From the NCBI GenBank assembly GCA_029718625.1, contig CM056376.1, positions 78,553,386-78,617,385 on the forward strand: DNA of 64,000 nucleotides. Direction: 5' to 3'. Each line of letters starts with the position of its first letter. Within the stretch, counting starts at the first letter, position 1. The stretch comes from Synaphobranchus kaupii. Its lineage: Eukaryota > Chordata > Actinopteri > Anguilliformes > Synaphobranchidae. The position numbers were made by a program, and so were the translations under genes. The notes beneath the pieces were generated by a model that made no database searches, was not told the DNA's origin, and saw only the letters and a program-made list of their open reading frames with translations. This document shows positions 59,721 to 64,000 of this stretch, piece by piece.

Positions 59721-61742
59721 CTTCCACACGTTTACAGTGACAAGAGGGCCCCGGGCTTGATGTTCAGTGGAAAAGTTACAGCTGCCAATTCATGTCTTTT
59801 GTTCCTTTTTGTTTTGTTTTGAGTCCTTTTTCACAAGAATCAACTCTAAGCAGCAGCTACAGGGATTATACAAATGTAAAGAATGTGTATTTGTAGATAA
59901 ACTATCCACCCTACCACTACCCCCACCACCACCTTCTGTGAGTGCTTTTCGTCGGTGTTAGCTGAAGCTGCTCATTTACATTTTTTCCCCAACAAAACCA
60001 AAAAAACAACCTACAATACAACTGTGTGACTGTAGCTTTTAGTGATGTCCAACACTGTTGTTTATAAGCATTAAACCTGCAAGTACTCTGCATGTGTGAT
60101 GTTTGAAAATTGGGCTTTCCTTGCACACAGTAAAATTTCACGTTTTCATCAACTCTGGAGTCCAGAAGGGCTAATGTCTCTACTCTCTTGGACTAAAATG
60201 TAATTCTAGCATAATGTACTCTCTCAGATTTAAATGCATTCTTATTAACAGAGTTGATTTAACGGAGTGTTTTACTGTATGCATTTGTCACAGTCAGGTG
60301 GCAGCCCAAATCCTTTGCATAGTCGGAGGGAGCCAAGTGTCTGTAAATAATCATTGTCAAGTAGCTGCAACTCTTTTTTAAGGTCCCTGCAAGCAGCTGA
60401 CATCAATCAGCCCTCCCCCAATTCCAGAGGTGTAAATATAGTGTAAATATAGTTGAATATTCTTTATTGGGGGGTGGACAGAAAGTACAGCAGTGGACAT
60501 TTTACTCTTTTTGGGTCAATGCTGGATTTGTTTGTGCCACTGGATGTCCAAAACTGTAAAGCTGTAAAACTGAGTCTTAAGAGAATCAAGGTTTTTGGAT
60601 CTGTGCTGTTAATTCCGATTTGTGTAATTCCGTCCACCTGCACTGTTCCAACATTCTTGAAGGTCACTGTGGCCTTTTAAATACGCCTTTGCAGTCGGAA
60701 ATGGACGCAATTCTTAATTTTCCAGGCCCGTTTGTTGTAGGCTTTATGGGACGTGTATAGTCCTCCACCCAGGTCCTAGAGAGCCTTACAATCAACAACC
60801 ACCTCAGACCGGGAAACCAGCCGAGGTGAGTTAGCGGTCTATCAACTGCTTTAATTCATCGAATACGTCCTGAGTAGCAAGCTAACCAACATGCCCTGCG
60901 ACTCTTCAGGACCAGGGTTGAGGAGCTCCAATTTAGAGAAAAATGATCATCAGGCGCGATACAGATATACAAGTAAACTCTTATATGGGAAAAGCACATT
61001 AAATTGAAAAACAATCCTTGTTTTAACACTGCCTGTCTATGCTTTTAAACAGGTCATTACCATACGTTTGCTTCAGACAGATACTGGGCATGGTAGAATT
61101 TTATTGGGTTTCATAATAAAAAATGTTTAAATGTGAAAGAATGCATGCAATTGTCTTGTTTTATTGTCATGAATAGTTTAATCAGAATGGTAGATATTCA
61201 ACAACTGAAGTAATAGAATCGGTTGTGTGAAAAATAACAAACCTTGCAAAGTGTTAGTGATACTGCAGTCAAAAAATGATTTTTCCCGTTGAAAACCGAT
61301 GTTTTGGGTTAGATTATGATCATACACAACTGTTTATGTCCGAAAATCTCATGTTTAGTCAAAATGGTTTTATCTGAGTTTTTGTGTTGGCTTGCCAATA
61401 CGCTGGTTTCCGGGGATTCGTGACGTCACAAGATCCTTAACATAAAAATGGGTGGAGTTGAGGTGGTGCTAGGGGTGGTCTCGGCTGGGCACGTGGTATA
61501 AACGCAGAGACCAACGGTTTTTTTCCCCACTTTGAGACTGAGACCCTTGTACTGCTAACTAGCTAGTTCAAGTTCAAATGCGAATTGCTTTGTATTACTG
61601 CTAACGTTAATATTACGACTTATATCGAGCTACATAGAGTTATTCATCTACGTCTTACTATTTGGTATCTTTAGCTAACTTGCCTGCATTATGCCAAGGA
61701 GTCTGAGATGTATCGTTCCTTGGTGCGACGCCACCTACAGGT

Positions 61743-62404
61743 GTTGTGCCAAAAAGTGTCCCCCTGCCAGAATTCGTCCCCCCTCGCGTGAACGCGCATT
61801 CGCTTGTTCTCAGTGCCGCTTATATTTTCATTTAGTTCAATCTGCGCTCTTCTTCCGAAACAATTAGTATTTATACAGTTTCTAACACTAAGCAAAGACC
61901 AGAAAATCACAAGAGGAGCAACTTATTAAAAAAAAAAAAAAAAACCGATCGTATATTTTAGGTTTTAATGAACACATCGCAATGCGAACCTCAGAATGGC
62001 ACTAGTGATTGGCGACCCGTAATGTAGGCTTGCTTTAACCCCCCCCCCCGCCATCTCGTTTGCAAAGTGTGACACACTTCACATTCATTGTTGTTACATC
62101 TTTAGATCGCTGAATACCCTAAAGCACATGCTTAGCCTACAACAGGGAGCATTTTGAAGGGGGAGTAAGATTCACAGACAGATTATTTATCCCCGCAAGG
62201 GGGGACGAATTCTGTCAGGGGGACTCTTTTCAGCACACCTGTTGTGCGTTGTTAGCTACATCTTTAGATCGCTGGATACCCTAAAGCACATGCTTACAAC
62301 AGGGAGCATTTTGAAGGGGGAGTAAGATTCACATTTAGATAGGTACTTTATTTATCCCCGCGAGGGGGGGCGAATTCTGGCAGGGGGACTCTTTTCGGCA
62401 CAAC
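61743..62404. mobile_element. Nested element with GTTGTGCC ends and tandem right end
   Basis: Left GTTGTGCCAAAAAGTGTCCC... and right ...GGGGGACTCTTTTCGGCACAAC are inverted over roughly 45 bases. The right subterminal block (ATCGCTG...GGGAGCATTTTGAAGGGGGAG...) occurs twice in tandem (62104-62240 and 62266-62404). It sits inside the THAP exon of Kolobok-like copy 2. Family not recognised. Confidence 0.7.
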
Positions 62405-62539
62405 AAGGGCGCTACAACCAGCCATGTTCAATATACTAACGTTACTGTGTGACTGGGTTTTGCTGTGTATTTGAATGTATTCAATAGTAACGTTACTGTA
62501 GGCAGACAAACAAGCTAACTTAGCTAGGTAACATTAGCT

Positions 62540-62740
62540 CTACCATTCGGTTACATACCCGGTCCTCTCCTCGCAAAGACGTTGCTCAACCAATACAGCC
62601 GAGGCTGCCAGTGGCTCGAATGAATACGGCTGTATTGCCCGAGCAACATCTTCGCGAGGAGAGTCTTCCACCACAAACGAATCCTCTTCCTCCACTTCAA
62701 AACTCCCTGCAGTACTGCGGTCACTCTTGTCGCTCGCCAT
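62540..62740 (-). pseudogene. Possible second exon of the Kolobok-like family (minus strand)
   Basis: From ATG at 62738-62740: MASDKSDRSTAGSFEVEEED, then SFVVEDSPREDV and IQPYSFEPLAAS. The acidic N-terminus with xQPYxFEP resembles uncharacterised fish proteins that carry a P2X7-type C-terminal cysteine domain (recall, not verified). A GTATGT near 62553 could be a donor. Copy 1 lacks most of this segment. Confidence 0.4.
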
Positions 62741-62916
62741 TTTGTTGTTTGTTTAGTAGTGAGGAGAGAGCATAATGAGTTCAGTGGGGTAAGTTCACCA
62801 AGACACACCCTTTCACTCCTAGACCGTATGAATATTCATATGACCACACCTACTCAAGTTCCAGTTCAAATTGAACCGGTAAAAAATGCCTTAGAAAAGG
62901 CTCTGCAGTATCTCTA

Positions 62917-63889
62917 AGAATTCTAAACTTCATCATAGGAATCTCTCACATACATAGACCATATCAACGAACTGTGTCATAATGTATTATAAAGTTGTAA
63001 ACACTGAGGTCTTCTGCACGAAGGACGACAAACTTTATACCAATTTCCCCCAAATAATGCAAGCAAAAGGGCAGTGGCACGACCCATCCATTGGAAGTCT
63101 TTGTATTGAAACCGTTTCAAAGTTGCTCATTCTATAAAACAAAGCTGGAGCCATAATTTGCCCAAATAAACTAAAAATACATTGATTTTTGGAAAAACAT
63201 TTCAATAAATTCCAACTGCTAGTACTCGTTCTACTGATGGACATTGGATGACCATCATAATACCCACAAGGAAAGATTCTCTCTCGCTCTATCCTGTAAG
63301 AAGAAAAACAAAGTATTTGAAAAGAACAAATATTCAAGAAATATCCAACACTGCTGTTTTTTTGTGCATCTTTGAAGCCAACTCATTTCCATTGAACAGA
63401 ACTTCATAATAAAATCAGGACAAGTAATACTAAGACCAAGACAACAGTGGAAAGGTTTGTTGGTGTCCTTTTTGCATCCAAACAAATGGTTTTTTAACAT
63501 GTTAAAAGTTATGCTCAAGGTAACATAGCATCTTGATCAAACATATCTTAGGAAGACCGCATGTGCTTTTCAAGGCTATTGATATGAGATGCCTCCTCTA
63601 CAATTCTGCTCTTCCCAAGTGTATTCAATTTTGAACATTTGAAAAGTTGTCGTGTCCCTTTTAGTACCTTGCAATCTTGTGTAAACCACCCCACCTTTGA
63701 ATGTGTGAATTTGCTTTAGATCTAGGATTTTTTCCCCCTGCCACATTGTGAACTGACATGGCGGGCAAAATGTTATAACTAGGGCCATGAGTTTGTCTCC
63801 ATCATGTGACCTGCAGGGATTTAAACTTGTATTTCAATGGTTATCAGGGGTTTCAGGTGTCCCTGTAGGCATTCCACGGGCACAGCCTA
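62917..63889. other. Downstream intergenic sequence
   Basis: No recognised exon. Frames of up to 100 codons on the minus strand show no domain. It could hold the 3' UTR of a neighbouring gene, but nothing proves this. Confidence 0.4.
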
Positions 63890-64000
63890 CAGTGCCCTCC
63901 ACTTTTATTGGCACCCCTGGTAAAGATGAGTAAAAAGGATTATAAAAAATTTACCGTTTTGTGAATTGGCTTAATCTCACACTGAAAAAATGAGAAAAAT
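63890..64000. mobile_element. Tc1-like terminal sequence, truncated by window edge
   Basis: TACAGTGCCCTCCACTTTTA then TTGGCACCCCTGGTAAAGAT is a typical Tc1-like inverted terminal repeat; the body lies beyond the window. Confidence 0.7.

Larger units (their letters stand above)
58508..61120 (+). other. Probable zdhhc17 3' UTR and downstream flank
   Basis: Non-coding sequence after the stop. Candidate poly(A) signals by eye are ATTAAA at 60070-60075 and AATAAA at 61115-61120. Neither can be confirmed without transcripts. It contains a compound GT microsatellite (59402-59517) and a Tc1-like remnant starting at 59519. Confidence 0.45.
61256..62916 (+). mobile_element. Kolobok-like element, copy 2
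   Basis: Left AGTGATACTGCAGTCAAAAA and right GGCTCTGCAGTATCTCT ends are as in copy 1 (43065-45925), and the first ~475 and last ~510 bases are closely alike. The TTAA flanks are decayed (TT left, AA right). The THAP start codon is at 61691, but the exon is cut after about 15 codons by the insertion at 61743. Confidence 0.82.

Noticed and set aside
63035..63518. Two minus-strand frames of 87-100 codons near the window end
   Set aside because: No domain, no splice-supported extension and no similarity that I recognise.
1..64000. CRISPR array, phage or bacterial operon
   Set aside because: No regularly spaced repeats with unique spacers are present, and the content is clearly vertebrate intronic and intergenic DNA.

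Overview
The window is teleost fish nuclear DNA. It has long, repeat-rich introns with GT-AG boundaries, nested Tc1/mariner, hAT, Harbinger-like and Kolobok-like DNA transposons, L1- and L2-type LINE fragments, tRNA-derived SINEs and abundant microsatellites. No bacterial-style gene organisation is present. One assembly gap of 500 Ns (49141-49640) interrupts it.

The only host gene I can support is zdhhc17 (HIP14, ankyrin-repeat DHHC palmitoyltransferase). It lies on the + strand and covers 7723-58507. Fifteen coding exons are visible: eight upstream of the gap, one partial at its edge and six after it. Reading phase is kept across every junction. About 508 residues are visible. Roughly 114 residues (the first four membrane segments and the linker to the DHHC domain) fall in the gap, so the full product should be near 622 residues. 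Exons 1-8 encode the cytosolic N-terminus and ankyrin repeats, exons 12-14 the DHHC cysteine-rich domain and following membrane helix, exon 15 the last helix and exons 16-17 the cytosolic tail with TTxxE and PaCCT-like motifs. The start codon sits inside a YY1-like AAAATGGCGG motif, with a ZNF143/Staf-like TTCCCATAATGC just upstream.

Layout: 1-7722 is upstream DNA with a Tc1 remnant, a SINE, a 703-bp near-perfect palindrome, MITEs and a TTAA-flanked element. Intron 1 (7786-29377) holds an L1 tail, two hAT-like elements with 8-bp duplications, a solo LTR with 5-bp duplication, a Harbinger-like element and a composite repeat carrying three independent insertions. Intron 3 and intron 13 each carry a copy of the same ~2.8-3.2 kb unclassified repeat. 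That repeat starts with a long-arm foldback, contains a conserved GC-rich hairpin and carries antisense tRNA-like modules. Intron 6 holds a three-level nest: a Tc1-like element containing a Kolobok-like element (THAP exon, TTAA duplication), which in turn contains an L2 LINE with a 7-bp duplication. A second copy of the Kolobok-like element lies downstream of the gene at 61256-62916 and has its own insertion in the THAP exon.

The best candidates for something undescribed are the foldback/hairpin/tRNA-like repeat family of introns 3 and 13, the 703-bp palindrome, and the TTAA-flanked Kolobok-like family with a THAP exon on one strand and a second possible exon on the other. No operon-like or defence-type system is visible.
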